From contig NZ_JAHVDV010000004.1 of assembly GCF_051486985.1 (NCBI RefSeq), forward strand, positions 124,001 to 188,000: a DNA stretch of 64,000 nucleotides. The letters run 5' to 3'. Positions 1 through 8,935 of the stretch are shown here, in pieces. Both the position numbers and the translations under genes were made by a program. The notes under the pieces were generated by a model, which was not told where the DNA came from, ran no database searches, and saw only the letters and a program-made list of their open reading frames with translations. Position 1 is the stretch's first letter; each line of letters begins with the position of its first letter. Source of the DNA: CBFFRJ01 sp051486985 (lineage in GTDB: Bacteria > Pseudomonadota > Gammaproteobacteria > Enterobacterales > Enterobacteriaceae).

Positions 1-263
1 AGTGGGTCTCCTCGGTTGACGAGGCGATTGCGGCCTGTGGCGATGCGCAGGAGATCATGGTGATTGGTGGTGGTCGCGTTTATGAGCAGTTCCTGCCAAA
101 AGCGCAGAAACTCTACCTGACGCACATTGACGCGGAAGTGGAGGGCGATACCCATTTCCCGGATTACGATCCCGATGACTGGGAGTCTGTGTTCAGCGAG
201 TTTAATGATGCGGATGAACAGAACTCACACAGCTACTGCTTCGAGATTCTGGAACGTCGCTGA
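1..263 (+). CDS. folA: Dihydrofolate reductase, 3' end only
   Basis: Partial gene cut by the left edge; the reading frame is open from base 3 to the TGA at 261-263. It encodes the C-terminal ~86 residues of dihydrofolate reductase, which reduces dihydrofolate to tetrahydrofolate with NADPH in the cytoplasm. The visible part has the NADPH-binding segment IMVIGGGRVYEQ, then LYLTHIDAEVEGDTHFPDY, and ends in CFEILERR, as in E. coli FolA. An internal ATG at 57 opens a shorter reading frame but is not a gene start. Convergent with apaH, with a shared terminator between them. Confidence 0.97.
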   Translation, partial: WVSSVDEAIAACGDAQEIMVIGGGRVYEQFLPKAQKLYLTHIDAEVEGDTHFPDYDPDDWESVFSEFNDADEQNSHSYCFEILERR

Positions 264-295
264 TCTCCGGGCATAAAGCCTGCGAAAGCGATAGT

Positions 296-331
296 AAAAA
301 GCCTGACGGCACTGGCCTGTCAGGCTTTTTT
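296..331. terminator. Bidirectional folA/apaH terminator
   Basis: Inverted repeat GCCTGAC (301-307) and GTCAGGC (319-325), flanked by an A-run (296-300) and a T-run (326-331). It can therefore terminate transcription in both directions, between the convergent folA and apaH genes. Confidence 0.85.
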
Positions 332-350
332 ATTAGGCTAACGACACGGG

Positions 351-1199
351 TTATGAGGCAACCGCTTCGCCTTCCTCGGGATCTATCTGGCGATTCGATG
401 GTTGCACGAACCAGCTTTTATCTTCCCAGCGCAGACAGGTCAGGTCGCCACCCCAGCAACAGCCGGTATCTAACGCATATATCCCTTCCGGCGTCCCTTT
501 TCCTTCCAGCGATGCCCAGTGACCAAACACAATGTTGTACTCCTGTGACACCGGACCGGGAATGGTGAACCAGGGTTTCAACGGGGCGGGCGCATGTTCA
601 GGAATGTCTTTGCAGTACATATCCAGTTCGCCATTCGGGAAACAGTAGCGCATACGAGTAAAGGCGTTACTGATAAAACGCAGGCGCGCCATGCCGCTTA
701 GCTCACTGGACCAGCTATTGGGATAATCGCCGTACATGCCGTCAAGGAAGAAGGGGTAAGAGTCGCTGGCGAGGATCGCTTCCACATCGCGTGCACATTG
801 CTGAGCAATGTCCAGCGTCCACTGTGGCGTAATCCCGGCGTGAGCCATGACTAACTTTTTCTCTTCATCGACCTGTAACAGCGGCTGGCGACGCAGCCAG
901 TTGATCAGCTCATCGGCATCTGCGGCTTCCAGTAAAGGCGTGAGCCGATCCTTTGGCTTGTTGCGGCTGATACCCGCATACACCGCCAGCAGGTGCAGGT
1001 CATGGTTGCCGAGAACCAGACGAACGCTGTCGCCTAAGGATTTCACGTAGCGCAATACGTCCAGAGAACCCGGTCCGCGTGCAACGAGATCGCCGGTCAG
1101 CCACAGGGTGTCTTGCTCAGGCACGAACTGTACCTGATTCAGTAATGCGATCAGTTCATCGTAGCAACCGTGAATGTCGCCAATAAGATAAGTAGCCAT
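351..1199 (-). CDS. apaH: Symmetrical bis(5'-nucleosyl)-tetraphosphatase ApaH
   Basis: Cytoplasmic metallophosphatase that splits Ap4A and related dinucleotides into two ADP; in E. coli it also removes Np4 RNA caps. The 282-residue protein has the phosphoesterase signatures in order: GDIHG (7-11), GDLVARG (36-42) and GNHD (64-67), which supply the metal-binding Asp, His and Asn residues. The start is an ATG 3 nt after the apaG stop. It is the last gene of the lptD-surA-pdxA-rsmA-apaG-apaH run and ends just before the terminator shared with folA. Confidence 0.97.
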   Translation of the reverse strand: MATYLIGDIHGCYDELIALLNQVQFVPEQDTLWLTGDLVARGPGSLDVLRYVKSLGDSVRLVLGNHDLHLLAVYAGISRNKPKDRLTPLLEAADADELINWLRRQPLLQVDEEKKLVMAHAGITPQWTLDIAQQCARDVEAILASDSYPFFLDGMYGDYPNSWSSELSGMARLRFISNAFTRMRYCFPNGELDMYCKDIPEHAPAPLKPWFTIPGPVSQEYNIVFGHWASLEGKGTPEGIYALDTGCCWGGDLTCLRWEDKSWFVQPSNRQIDPEEGEAVAS

Positions 1200-1202
1200 G
1201 AA

Positions 1203-1580
1203 TTAGTGGATCAGTGTTTGGACGGCAAGTCGGAAGACCGGGATTGCGACGCGGAACGCCTTCCCTTGCGCATCGATCATCTCGTAATGGCCCTGCATTG
1301 TGCCCATTGGTGTTTCAATAACGGCACCACTGGTGTACTGATATTCTCCGCCCGGCTCAATGTGCGGCTGAACGCCAATCACACCTTCGCCCTGAACCTC
1401 AGTCTCACGGCCATTCCCGTTGGTGATAAGCCAATAACGCTTCAGCAACTGGACAGGGGTTCGCCCCAAATTCCGAAGGGTGATGGTATAGGCGAATACA
1501 TAACGTTCTTCTTCAGGTGAAGATTGAGACTCAATGTAGACACTTTGTACCTGGACACTGATTCGGGGCGAATTGATCAT
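1203..1580 (-). CDS. apaG: ApaG protein (Co2+/Mg2+ efflux-associated DUF525 domain)
   Basis: The 125-residue protein is one whole ApaG domain, a fibronectin-III-like beta fold also found in some F-box proteins. The conserved core is visible as YTITLRNLG followed by a glycine-rich stretch around ITNGNGRE and VIGVQPHIEPG. The biochemical role is unsettled: older work links it to cobalt resistance, and the fold binds pyrophosphates in a homologue. It is packed tightly between rsmA (3-nt gap) and apaH (3-nt gap), so it is almost certainly co-transcribed and translationally coupled. Confidence 0.95.
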   Translation of the reverse strand: MINSPRISVQVQSVYIESQSSPEEERYVFAYTITLRNLGRTPVQLLKRYWLITNGNGRETEVQGEGVIGVQPHIEPGGEYQYTSGAVIETPMGTMQGHYEMIDAQGKAFRVAIPVFRLAVQTLIH

Positions 1581-1583
1581 GAA

Positions 1584-2405
1584 TTAACTCTCCTTCGGTG
1601 GCGCGTTTTCAGAAACGTAATTCGCCAGCTGGCAATACTGCGCTACAGAGATATTTTCCGCACGTTTAGCCGGATCGATTCCCAGCTCAGTCAATACCTC
1701 AACAGTAAAGAGATTGCCGAGGCTGTTGCGGATGGTTTTACGGCGCTGGTTGAAGGCTTCCGTGGTGATTCTGCTCAGCACACGAATATCTTTTACCGGG
1801 TACGGCATCGTGGTGTGCGGAACGAGACGCACCACCGCAGAATCAACTTTAGGCGGCGGTGTAAAGGCCGTCGGCGGTACTTCAAGCACTGGAATGATAT
1901 TACAGTAGTACTGCGCCATAACGCTTAATCGACCATACGCCTTACTGTTCGGCCCCGCAACCAGGCGATTGACGACCTCTTTTTGCAACATAAAGTGCAT
2001 GTCGGCAATGGCATTAGTATAGGTAAAAAGATGGAACATCAGCGGGGTGGAGATGTTGTAGGGCAGGTTGCCAAACACGCGCAGTGGCTGGCCCCGCTTT
2101 TCCGACAGCTCGCCGAAGTTCATGGTCATCGCATCTTGTTGATAAATCGTCAACTTTGGCCCCAGGAACGGGTGCGTTTGCAGACGAGCAGCCAGATCGC
2201 GATCCAGCTCGATGACGGTCAGTTCGTCCAGTCGTTCTCCGACGGGTTCCGTCAGTGCCGCCAGGCCCGGGCCGATTTCGACCATGGCCTGACCTTTCTG
2301 CGGATTAATGGCAGAGACAATACTGTCGATCACGAACTGATCGTTGAGGAAGTTTTGCCCGAAGCGTTTACGGGCTAAGTGGCCCTGGTGGACTCTATTA
2401 TTCAT
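1584..2405 (-). CDS. rsmA: 16S rRNA A1518/A1519 dimethyltransferase
   Basis: Synonym ksgA. Uses S-adenosylmethionine to dimethylate the two adjacent adenines in helix 45 near the 3' end of 16S rRNA, a late 30S maturation check; loss gives kasugamycin resistance. The 273-residue protein starts with the family segment KRFGQNFL (14-20), has the SAM-binding motif EIGPGLAALT (43-52) and the catalytic motif NLPYNIST (113-120). The ATG overlaps the pdxA TGA (ATGA), so translation is probably coupled. Confidence 0.98.
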   Translation of the reverse strand: MNNRVHQGHLARKRFGQNFLNDQFVIDSIVSAINPQKGQAMVEIGPGLAALTEPVGERLDELTVIELDRDLAARLQTHPFLGPKLTIYQQDAMTMNFGELSEKRGQPLRVFGNLPYNISTPLMFHLFTYTNAIADMHFMLQKEVVNRLVAGPNSKAYGRLSVMAQYYCNIIPVLEVPPTAFTPPPKVDSAVVRLVPHTTMPYPVKDIRVLSRITTEAFNQRRKTIRNSLGNLFTVEVLTELGIDPAKRAENISVAQYCQLANYVSENAPPKES

Positions 2406-3388
2406 TGAGTATTAACAATCATGGTAATGGCGAGATTAAGCGCCGTAATAAAACTGCCGACGTCTGCTTTCCCCTGACCCGCCAGTTCGAGCGCGGTGCC
2501 GTGGTCTACAGAGGTACGAATAAAGGGTAAACCGAGGGTGATATTCACGCCCCGGCCAAAGCCCTGGTATTTTAGCACGGGCAGGCCCTGATCGTGGTAC
2601 ATGGCGAGTACCGCGTCGGCGTTGTCCAGATACTTTGGCTGAAACAGCGTATCAGCCGGAAGCGGCCCGCTAAGATTCATGCCCGTTGCACGCATCTCAT
2701 TAAGCACCGGGATGATAGTCTCTATCTCTTCTGTTCCCATATGCCCGCCTTCACCCGCATGCGGATTGAGTCCACACACCAGAATATGGGGCTGACGAAT
2801 ACCAAATTTTTGCTGCAAATCGGTGTGAAGAATGGTGATCACATCGCGGAGCACATCTGCAGTAATGGCCTCAGGAACAGCTTTAATCGGTAAATGAGTA
2901 GTTGCCAGCGCGACACGCATTGCTTCCGTTGCCAGCATCATCACGACTTTGTTGACCTGAGAGCGTTCTTCAAAAAACTCGGTGTGTCCGGTAAACGGTG
3001 TGCCTGAATCGTTAATCACACCTTTATGCACGGGGCCGGTGATCAGTGCGGCAAATTCACCGTTCAGACATCCGTCGCAGGCCCGGGCCAGGGTGTCGAC
3101 CACATACGGGCCATTCTCGACATTGAGCAGGCCTGGCACGACCGGTGCTTTAAGTTCAACAGGCAGTAACGTCAAACTGCCCGCTTGCTGAGCAACGGCG
3201 GGCAGGGATGGAGCATATTCGCGCAGGGTGAGCGGCAGACCGAGCAAACAGGCTCGCCCGGTCAGTAATTCGGCATCCGCGCAGACCACCAGTTCGACCG
3301 GCCAGTCACGCTGGGCGAGCTGGACGACTAAATCAGGGCCAATCCCGGCAGGTTCGCCGGGAGTGATAACAACGCGATGTACCGGCAT
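2402..3388 (-). CDS. pdxA: 4-hydroxythreonine-4-phosphate dehydrogenase
   Basis: NAD-dependent oxidative decarboxylation step of pyridoxal 5'-phosphate synthesis (DXP-dependent vitamin B6 route); its product is passed to PdxJ. The 328-residue protein begins with TPGEPAGIGPDL and carries the divalent-metal histidines in GHTEFFEE, LNPHAGEGGHMG and AMYHDQGLPVLKY. It overlaps the surA stop by one base (TAATG) and rsmA by four bases, continuing the surA operon. Length and motifs are normal for the family. Confidence 0.98.
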   Translation of the reverse strand: MPVHRVVITPGEPAGIGPDLVVQLAQRDWPVELVVCADAELLTGRACLLGLPLTLREYAPSLPAVAQQAGSLTLLPVELKAPVVPGLLNVENGPYVVDTLARACDGCLNGEFAALITGPVHKGVINDSGTPFTGHTEFFEERSQVNKVVMMLATEAMRVALATTHLPIKAVPEAITADVLRDVITILHTDLQQKFGIRQPHILVCGLNPHAGEGGHMGTEEIETIIPVLNEMRATGMNLSGPLPADTLFQPKYLDNADAVLAMYHDQGLPVLKYQGFGRGVNITLGLPFIRTSVDHGTALELAGQGKADVGSFITALNLAITMIVNTQ

Positions 3389-4674
3389 TAATTGCTCAGG
3401 ACCTTAACATAGGCGCTGGCACGCTGTTCCTGCATCCAGGTAGCCGCTTCTTCAGAGAACTTACGGTTCATCAGCATACGGTATGCACGATCTTTTTGCG
3501 CCGCGTCGGTTTTGTCGACGTTGCGGGTATCGATCAGCTCAATTAAGTGCCAGCCGAAAGAGGAGTGTACCGGTGCGCTCAACTGGCCGCGATTCAGTTT
3601 CATCAGGGCATCACGGAAGGCAGGATCGTAGATATCAGACGCCGCCCAGCCCAAATCGCCTCCCTGGTTCGCTGAACCTGGATCCTGAGAAAACTCTTTT
3701 GCCGCCGCTGCGAAGGTGGTTTTGCCGCTCTTGATGTCAGCTGCAATTTGTTCCAGTTTTGCACGCGCCTGGTCATCGCTCATGATCGGCGACGGTTTCA
3801 GCAGAATATGACGTGCATGAACTTCGGTAACGGAGATACTTTTGCTCTGACCACGCAGGTCGTTCACTTTCAGAATGTGGAAACCCACACCGGAACGAAT
3901 CGGGCCAATGACATCGCCTTTTTTCGCCGTGCTCAGCGCCTGAGCGAAAATAGACGGCAGCTCCTGAATGCGTCCCCAGCCCATCTGGCCACCTTTCAGC
4001 GCCTGTTGATCGGCGGAGTAGGTAATAGCCAGTTTGCCGAAATCACCGCCGTTACGCGCTTCTTCAACAATCGACGTCGCCTGGCGTCCAGCTTCGTTTA
4101 CCTGCTCAGAGCTTGGATTTTCCGGCAGCGGAATCAGAATGTGGCTCAGGTTCAGCTCGGTGCTGGCATCGTTTTGATTGCCAACCTGCTGCGCGAGGGC
4201 ATCGACTTCCTGTGGCAGAACGGTAATGCGACGACGCACCTCGTTATTACGTACTTCGGAGATAATCATCTCTTTACGAATCTGCGCACGGTAAGTGCTG
4301 TAATTCACACCATCGTAGGCCAGGCGGCTACGCATCTGATCCAGAGACATGTTGTTCTGTTTCGCGATGTTAGCGATAGCCTCATCCAGTTGTTCATCGG
4401 TGACTTTGACGCCCATTTTGGTCGCCATTTGCAGAATGATTTGATCCGTAATCAGACGTTCCAGAATCTGATGGCGCAGGGTGGCGTCATCAGGTAACTG
4501 CTGACCAGCCTGACCTGCGTTGAGTTTTACGGATTGCATCAAACCATCAACGTCGCTTTCGAGCACCACACCGTTATTGACGACGGCGGCGACTTTATCA
4601 ACAACCTGTGGTGCAGCGAAACTGGTATTCGCGACCATAGCGATACCGAGAAGCAGCGTTTTCCAGTTCTTCAT
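3388..4674 (-). CDS. surA: Periplasmic chaperone and peptidyl-prolyl isomerase SurA
   Basis: Main periplasmic chaperone delivering unfolded beta-barrel proteins, including LptD, to the BAM complex. The 428 residues comprise a Sec signal peptide (about 1-20, ending NTSFAAPQ), an N-terminal chaperone domain, two parvulin-type PPIase domains (about 170-270 and 280-380, each with an ARHILL/LSHILI strand and a GGxxGW motif) and a short C-terminal helix that completes the chaperone core. It lies directly downstream of its client gene lptD with a 53-nt gap, the usual enteric arrangement. Confidence 0.98.
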   Translation of the reverse strand: MKNWKTLLLGIAMVANTSFAAPQVVDKVAAVVNNGVVLESDVDGLMQSVKLNAGQAGQQLPDDATLRHQILERLITDQIILQMATKMGVKVTDEQLDEAIANIAKQNNMSLDQMRSRLAYDGVNYSTYRAQIRKEMIISEVRNNEVRRRITVLPQEVDALAQQVGNQNDASTELNLSHILIPLPENPSSEQVNEAGRQATSIVEEARNGGDFGKLAITYSADQQALKGGQMGWGRIQELPSIFAQALSTAKKGDVIGPIRSGVGFHILKVNDLRGQSKSISVTEVHARHILLKPSPIMSDDQARAKLEQIAADIKSGKTTFAAAAKEFSQDPGSANQGGDLGWAASDIYDPAFRDALMKLNRGQLSAPVHSSFGWHLIELIDTRNVDKTDAAQKDRAYRMLMNRKFSEEAATWMQEQRASAYVKVLSN

Positions 4675-4727
4675 ACCTTTTCCATTTCAATTAACCGCAA
4701 TGCGGATTACGTGGCAAATCAACTACA

Positions 4728-7121
4728 TCATAAAGAGCTACGGTACGGCAGAATGTTAGACCGCAGCATCTGCTGCGTGCCCAAACCGTAATTCGAACTC
4801 AAACCGCGCAACTCAATGTTGAAACCGATGACGTTGTCATACTTGCTTTGGTTATTTTCCCAGCCGTTGATCTTGCGTTCATAGCCAACGCGAAGGGCAT
4901 AACAGCAGGAGTTATATTGCAGACCCAGCATCTGGTCAGCAGGTTTGCTCGTATTGGTGTCGTAATAGTAAGCGCCGACGACAGACCAGCGGTCGACGAC
5001 CGGCCAGCTTGCAACCACACCCACTTGTGAAATTCCGTCTTTATACTGTTCTGTTGTGGCGTAGTTGGGCAAGGTAGCCTGAATGTATTCCGGGCTGGCA
5101 TAGCGATAGCTTAGCTGTACCAGACGGTCTTCATCGCGGCGATACTCAACGGCGGCGGTGCTGTTGGCTACATTGTCCAGACGTGTGTCGTATTGCACAC
5201 CACCACGTAAGCCCCAGCGATCGGAAATGCGCCAGTAAGTATCGCCTGCCCACACCAGAGAGCCCGTTTTGCTGTCTTTCTCCCAGTTGATATTGTCATC
5301 GCCGGTGCGAGACTCAGTGAAATAGTAGATTTGACCAACAGAAACGTTAAAACGTTCAACGGAAGCATCATCATAAATGCGGGATGTGACGCCGGAGGTG
5401 ACCTGGTTCGCGGATGCGATGCGGTCCAGACCGCCATATACGCGGTCACGGAACAAGCCACTGAAGTCGGACTGCAGCAGCGAGGAGTCGTAGTTGTTGA
5501 TACTGCTCTGGTCGCGGTAAGGCACGTACAGGTACTGCGCACGTGGCTCAAGCGTCTGGGTGTAGCCGTCGGCCAGGGACATATCCCGTTCAAAGATAAG
5601 CTTACCGTCAACTTTGAACTGTGGCAGGGTCCGGTTGACCGAGTCTTTTAATTTGTTGGCAGAACTGAGTAACCGTTCATTGCCTGACGGATTCGCATTG
5701 TACTGCTGCTGAGCATAATTGCGATAATCGTCCAGATTATCCTGCTGATAGTGGGTCGCAAGAAGTTTGACTTCAGTGTCTAAACTGCTCCACGAATTCG
5801 ATAAAGGCAGGTTTAGCGTTGGCTCAATATGTAAACGTGTCGCTTCCGGGCGGCTCGAGTTGGTATTGGTGAAGTGCACGGCCTGACCATAGATCCGTGC
5901 ATCGAACGGCCCGAGGTCGTTTTTATAGTAATTCACATCCAGCTGCGGTTCAGCTGAGTAAGAATTGCTGTTGGTACGATCGAAGACCTGGAACTGTTTG
6001 GTCGATACCGTTGCGTCAAAGTTATCAATGGCGTAACCAAGACTGAATTTTTGCGTGGCATAACCATCAGTACTGGAGCCATATTTCGATGAAAAATCAT
6101 TGAAATAACTGGGATCGCTGACTTTGGTGTAATCCACGTTGAAACGCCACACCTGATCCATTACGCCAAAATGGTTCCAGAAGAATAACCAGCGATGACG
6201 ATCGCCTTCGGTCGGGTGGTCATCCTGATAGACATCATCAGAGGGCAGATAATCAAATTCTACCAGCCCGCTGCCTGCCTGCGTCAGGTAACGAAATTCG
6301 TTTTGCCACTGAATATTCCCGCGTTTAGCGATGTAATGCGGCGTAATGGTGGCATCGAAGTTAGGGGCGATGTTCCAGTAATAGGGCAGGTAGAACTCAA
6401 AAGAGTTATTGGTACTGTATTTGGCGTTCGGGATAAGGAAGCCTGAACGGCGTTTATCGCCTACCGGTAGTTGCAGATAGGGGCTATAGAAAATCGGCAC
6501 CGGGCCTAGTTTGAAGCGCGCGTTCCAGATTTCAGCGACTTGCTCTTCACGGTCATGAATGACCTCACTCCCGACCACGCTCCAGGTGTCGGAACCTGGC
6601 AGACAGGAGGTGAAGGTTCCGTTATCCAGAATGGTATAGCGGTTTGCACCACGCTGTTTCATCAGATCGGCTGTGCCCCGGCCCTGTCGGCCCACCATCT
6701 GATAATCGCCTTCCCAGACGTTGGTGTCTTTCGTATTCAGATTCGCCCAGGCTTTCGGACCTTTCAGGATGACCTGGTTATCGTCGTAGTGCACATTACC
6801 CAGTGCATCCACCGTGCGCACTGGCGCAGCCTGGCCATCAGCTTGCTGCTGATGAAGTTGTACCTCATCGGAGCGTAAACGGCTGTTTCCCTGATTGATA
6901 TCGACATTGCCGGAAAAAACGGCATCGTCAGGGTAGTTCCCTTTCGCGTTATCAGCATTAATGGTAACAGGCAGATTATTGGTATCGCCTTCAACCAGAG
7001 GTCGATTATAGCTGGGTACGCCAAGCATACATTGCGAGGCGAGACTGGCCGTCAGCCCCTGTTGACTGTATAGGGCAGTACCAATCATGGTGGCCAGGAG
7101 GGTGGGAATACGTTTTTTCAT
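4728..7121 (-). CDS. lptD: LPS-assembly outer membrane protein LptD
   Basis: Synonyms imp, ostA. Outer-membrane barrel which, with the lipoprotein LptE, inserts lipopolysaccharide into the outer leaflet. I place the start at the ATG at 7119-7121, giving MKKRIPTLLATMIG, a Sec signal peptide ending near QQGLTA; an in-frame ATG 24 nt upstream is possible but breaks the signal-peptide pattern. An N-terminal OstA jellyroll is followed by the barrel. Cysteines in ASQCML, TSCLPGSD and NSCCYALR match the disulphide-forming set of E. coli LptD. At 797 residues it is about 13 longer than the E. coli protein, mostly from one extended loop near residues 466-494. Confidence 0.97.
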   Translation of the reverse strand: MKKRIPTLLATMIGTALYSQQGLTASLASQCMLGVPSYNRPLVEGDTNNLPVTINADNAKGNYPDDAVFSGNVDINQGNSRLRSDEVQLHQQQADGQAAPVRTVDALGNVHYDDNQVILKGPKAWANLNTKDTNVWEGDYQMVGRQGRGTADLMKQRGANRYTILDNGTFTSCLPGSDTWSVVGSEVIHDREEQVAEIWNARFKLGPVPIFYSPYLQLPVGDKRRSGFLIPNAKYSTNNSFEFYLPYYWNIAPNFDATITPHYIAKRGNIQWQNEFRYLTQAGSGLVEFDYLPSDDVYQDDHPTEGDRHRWLFFWNHFGVMDQVWRFNVDYTKVSDPSYFNDFSSKYGSSTDGYATQKFSLGYAIDNFDATVSTKQFQVFDRTNSNSYSAEPQLDVNYYKNDLGPFDARIYGQAVHFTNTNSSRPEATRLHIEPTLNLPLSNSWSSLDTEVKLLATHYQQDNLDDYRNYAQQQYNANPSGNERLLSSANKLKDSVNRTLPQFKVDGKLIFERDMSLADGYTQTLEPRAQYLYVPYRDQSSINNYDSSLLQSDFSGLFRDRVYGGLDRIASANQVTSGVTSRIYDDASVERFNVSVGQIYYFTESRTGDDNINWEKDSKTGSLVWAGDTYWRISDRWGLRGGVQYDTRLDNVANSTAAVEYRRDEDRLVQLSYRYASPEYIQATLPNYATTEQYKDGISQVGVVASWPVVDRWSVVGAYYYDTNTSKPADQMLGLQYNSCCYALRVGYERKINGWENNQSKYDNVIGFNIELRGLSSNYGLGTQQMLRSNILPYRSSL

Positions 7122-7318
7122 ACGTTGTATTTGTTGTTCCGTCATCTGTGGCTTTACGCTGGCAAACGGTCAGAGACTAACGTACTCATCTTCGCTGCGC
7201 TAGTTTTAATCCTGCCCGTTTTCGAGCCAGGTCAGAGAAGAGTGTACCTGTGCACGGCATAGAATGACGGGTATGATAAAGCAAATTTTAGCCGACGGCA
7301 TGACGATTTGGGGAGTAT

Positions 7319-8131
7319 ATGCAGTATTGGGGAAAAGTGGCGGGTTTGGTCATCGCTCTGATTATGGGCGGAGGCTTTTGGGGCGCGGTCCTTGGGCTTT
7401 TAGTCGGTCATATGTTTGATAAGGCACGCAGCCGTAAAATGGCGTGGTTTGCCAATCAGCGTGAACGCCAGTCGCTCTTTTTCGCCACCACCTTCGAGGT
7501 GATGGGGCATCTGACCAAATCAAAAGGGCATGTTACTCAGGCAGATATCCAGGTAGCCAGCCTGTTCATGGACCGGATGAATCTTCACGGGGATTCCCGT
7601 ACCGCGGCACAACAGGCCTTTCGCGTCGGCAAAGCGGATAACTACCCGTTACGTGAAAAAATGCGTCAGTTTCGCAGCGTTTGCTTTGGCCGCTTCGACC
7701 TGATCCGGATGTTTCTGGAAATTCAGATTCAGGCGGCATTTGCTGATGGTTCGCTGCACCCGAACGAGCGTGAAGTGCTGTATGTCATCGCCGAAGAGTT
7801 GGGTATTTCACGCACCCAGTTCGATCAGTTCCTGAGAATGATGCAGGGCGGCGCCCAGTTTGGTGGTGGCTATCAGCAACAGGCAGGCGGCGGCTGGCAG
7901 CAGGCGCAACGCGGCCCGACGCTGGAAGATGCCTGCAATGTGCTGGGGGTCAAAACCACTGACGATGCCGCGACCGTTAAGCGCGCCTATCGCAAACAGA
8001 TGAGCGAACACCATCCTGATAAGCTGGTGGCGAAAGGTTTACCGCCAGAGATGATGGAGATGGCGAAGCAGAAAGCGCAGGACATTCAGAAGGCTTACGA
8101 GCTGATTAAAGAGCAAAAAGGGTTTAAGTAA
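7319..8131 (+). CDS. djlA: Membrane-anchored DnaJ-like co-chaperone DjlA
   Basis: Type III J-domain protein of the inner membrane that stimulates DnaK and, in E. coli, affects the Rcs envelope-stress phosphorelay. The 270-residue protein has one glycine-rich N-terminal transmembrane segment (about 7-30), a central TerB-like helical domain, a Gly/Gln-rich linker (about 175-200) and a C-terminal J domain with the essential HPD tripeptide in EHHPDKL. It is transcribed divergently from lptD across a 197-bp intergenic region and convergently with rluA. Confidence 0.97.
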   Translation: MQYWGKVAGLVIALIMGGGFWGAVLGLLVGHMFDKARSRKMAWFANQRERQSLFFATTFEVMGHLTKSKGHVTQADIQVASLFMDRMNLHGDSRTAAQQAFRVGKADNYPLREKMRQFRSVCFGRFDLIRMFLEIQIQAAFADGSLHPNEREVLYVIAEELGISRTQFDQFLRMMQGGAQFGGGYQQQAGGGWQQAQRGPTLEDACNVLGVKTTDDAATVKRAYRKQMSEHHPDKLVAKGLPPEMMEMAKQKAQDIQKAYELIKEQKGFK

Positions 8132-8152
8132 GTCTGCAGTTTTTCATCCTCA

Positions 8153-8248
8153 TGCCGACCCTCTCCCTCAGGGAGAGGGAGAAAATCGCCGTTCCAGTCC
8201 GCACAATCTGCCCCCCGCCCCTTTGAGAAGAGGGTCAGGGTAAGGGCA
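8153..8248. repeat. Palindromic intergenic repeat between djlA and rluA
   Basis: About 96 bp with a perfect inner inverted repeat, CCCTCTCCC (8159-8167) and GGGAGAGGG (8171-8179) around a 3-nt loop. An outer pair also exists: GACCCTCT (8157-8164) with AGAGGGTC (8229-8236). It fills the gap between two convergent genes and probably folds into a strong RNA hairpin on either strand. It resembles the CCCTCTCCC-type palindromic repeats scattered in enterobacterial genomes, but I cannot assign a named family from sequence alone. Confidence 0.7.
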
Positions 8249-8264
8249 AAAACGAGACCCGAAA

Positions 8265-8924
8265 CTAAAAATCCACCGGTGCTTTGAACGTCATGCTGTT
8301 GCCAAACGCGGGGTGGGTGATGGTTAAGCTTTCCGCATGCAGTAACAGGCGTGGCGCCATTGCCAGCGCCTCTGGTGTCGCGTAAAAGCGGTCACCCAGA
8401 ATCGGGTGACCCAGTGCCAGCATGTGAACACGCAACTGGTGGGAACGCCCGGTAATGGGCTTCAGGCGCACCCGCGTGGTGTTGTCAGATGCACGCTCCA
8501 GTACCTCATATTCCGTCTGCGCTTTTTTACCGGTTTCGTAACACACCTTCTGCTTCGGGCGATTCGGCCAGTCGCAAATCAGCGGTAAATCCACCAGACC
8601 TTCTTCTTTTTCCAGATGGCCCCAGACGCGTGCGACATAGTGCTTTTTCGGCTCGCGGTCGCGGAACTGGCGCTTAAGCTCACGCTCGGCAGCTTTGGTC
8701 AGCGCCACCACAATGACCCCGCTTGTCGCCATATCCAGACGATGCACGGACTCGGCCTGCGGAAAATCGCGCTGAACACGTGTCATCACGCTGTCTTTGT
8801 GCTCATCAAGACGCCCCGGCACGGACAACAAGCCGCTCGGCTTGTTGACCACCATAATGTGTTCATCCTGATAAAGGATGACCAGCCAGGGCTCCTGAGG
8901 CGGATGGTAGGGCTCCATCAACAT
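8265..8924 (-). CDS. rluA: Dual-specificity 23S rRNA/tRNA pseudouridine synthase RluA
   Basis: Isomerises U746 of 23S rRNA and U32 of several tRNAs to pseudouridine. The 219-residue protein equals the E. coli length and has the RluA-family catalytic motif HRLDMATSGVIV, where the Asp is the nucleophile, plus ITGRSHQLRVHM near the C-terminus. The ATG is preceded by GAGAAGG. An alternative ATG lies 6 nt inside. It follows rapA by 11 nt and is probably in the same transcript. Confidence 0.97.
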   Translation of the reverse strand: MLMEPYHPPQEPWLVILYQDEHIMVVNKPSGLLSVPGRLDEHKDSVMTRVQRDFPQAESVHRLDMATSGVIVVALTKAAERELKRQFRDREPKKHYVARVWGHLEKEEGLVDLPLICDWPNRPKQKVCYETGKKAQTEYEVLERASDNTTRVRLKPITGRSHQLRVHMLALGHPILGDRFYATPEALAMAPRLLLHAESLTITHPAFGNSMTFKAPVDF

Positions 8925-8935
8925 AGCCTTCTCCG

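Noticed and set aside
7262..7275. GAATGACGGGTAT near djlA resembling an ERIC end
   Set aside because: Only about 11 bases match, and the flanking sequence shows none of the other ERIC blocks.
7122..7318. Sigma-E promoter for lptD
   Set aside because: Expected from E. coli, but I found no convincing GGAACTT and TCTGA pair at the right spacing on the minus strand, so I did not report it.
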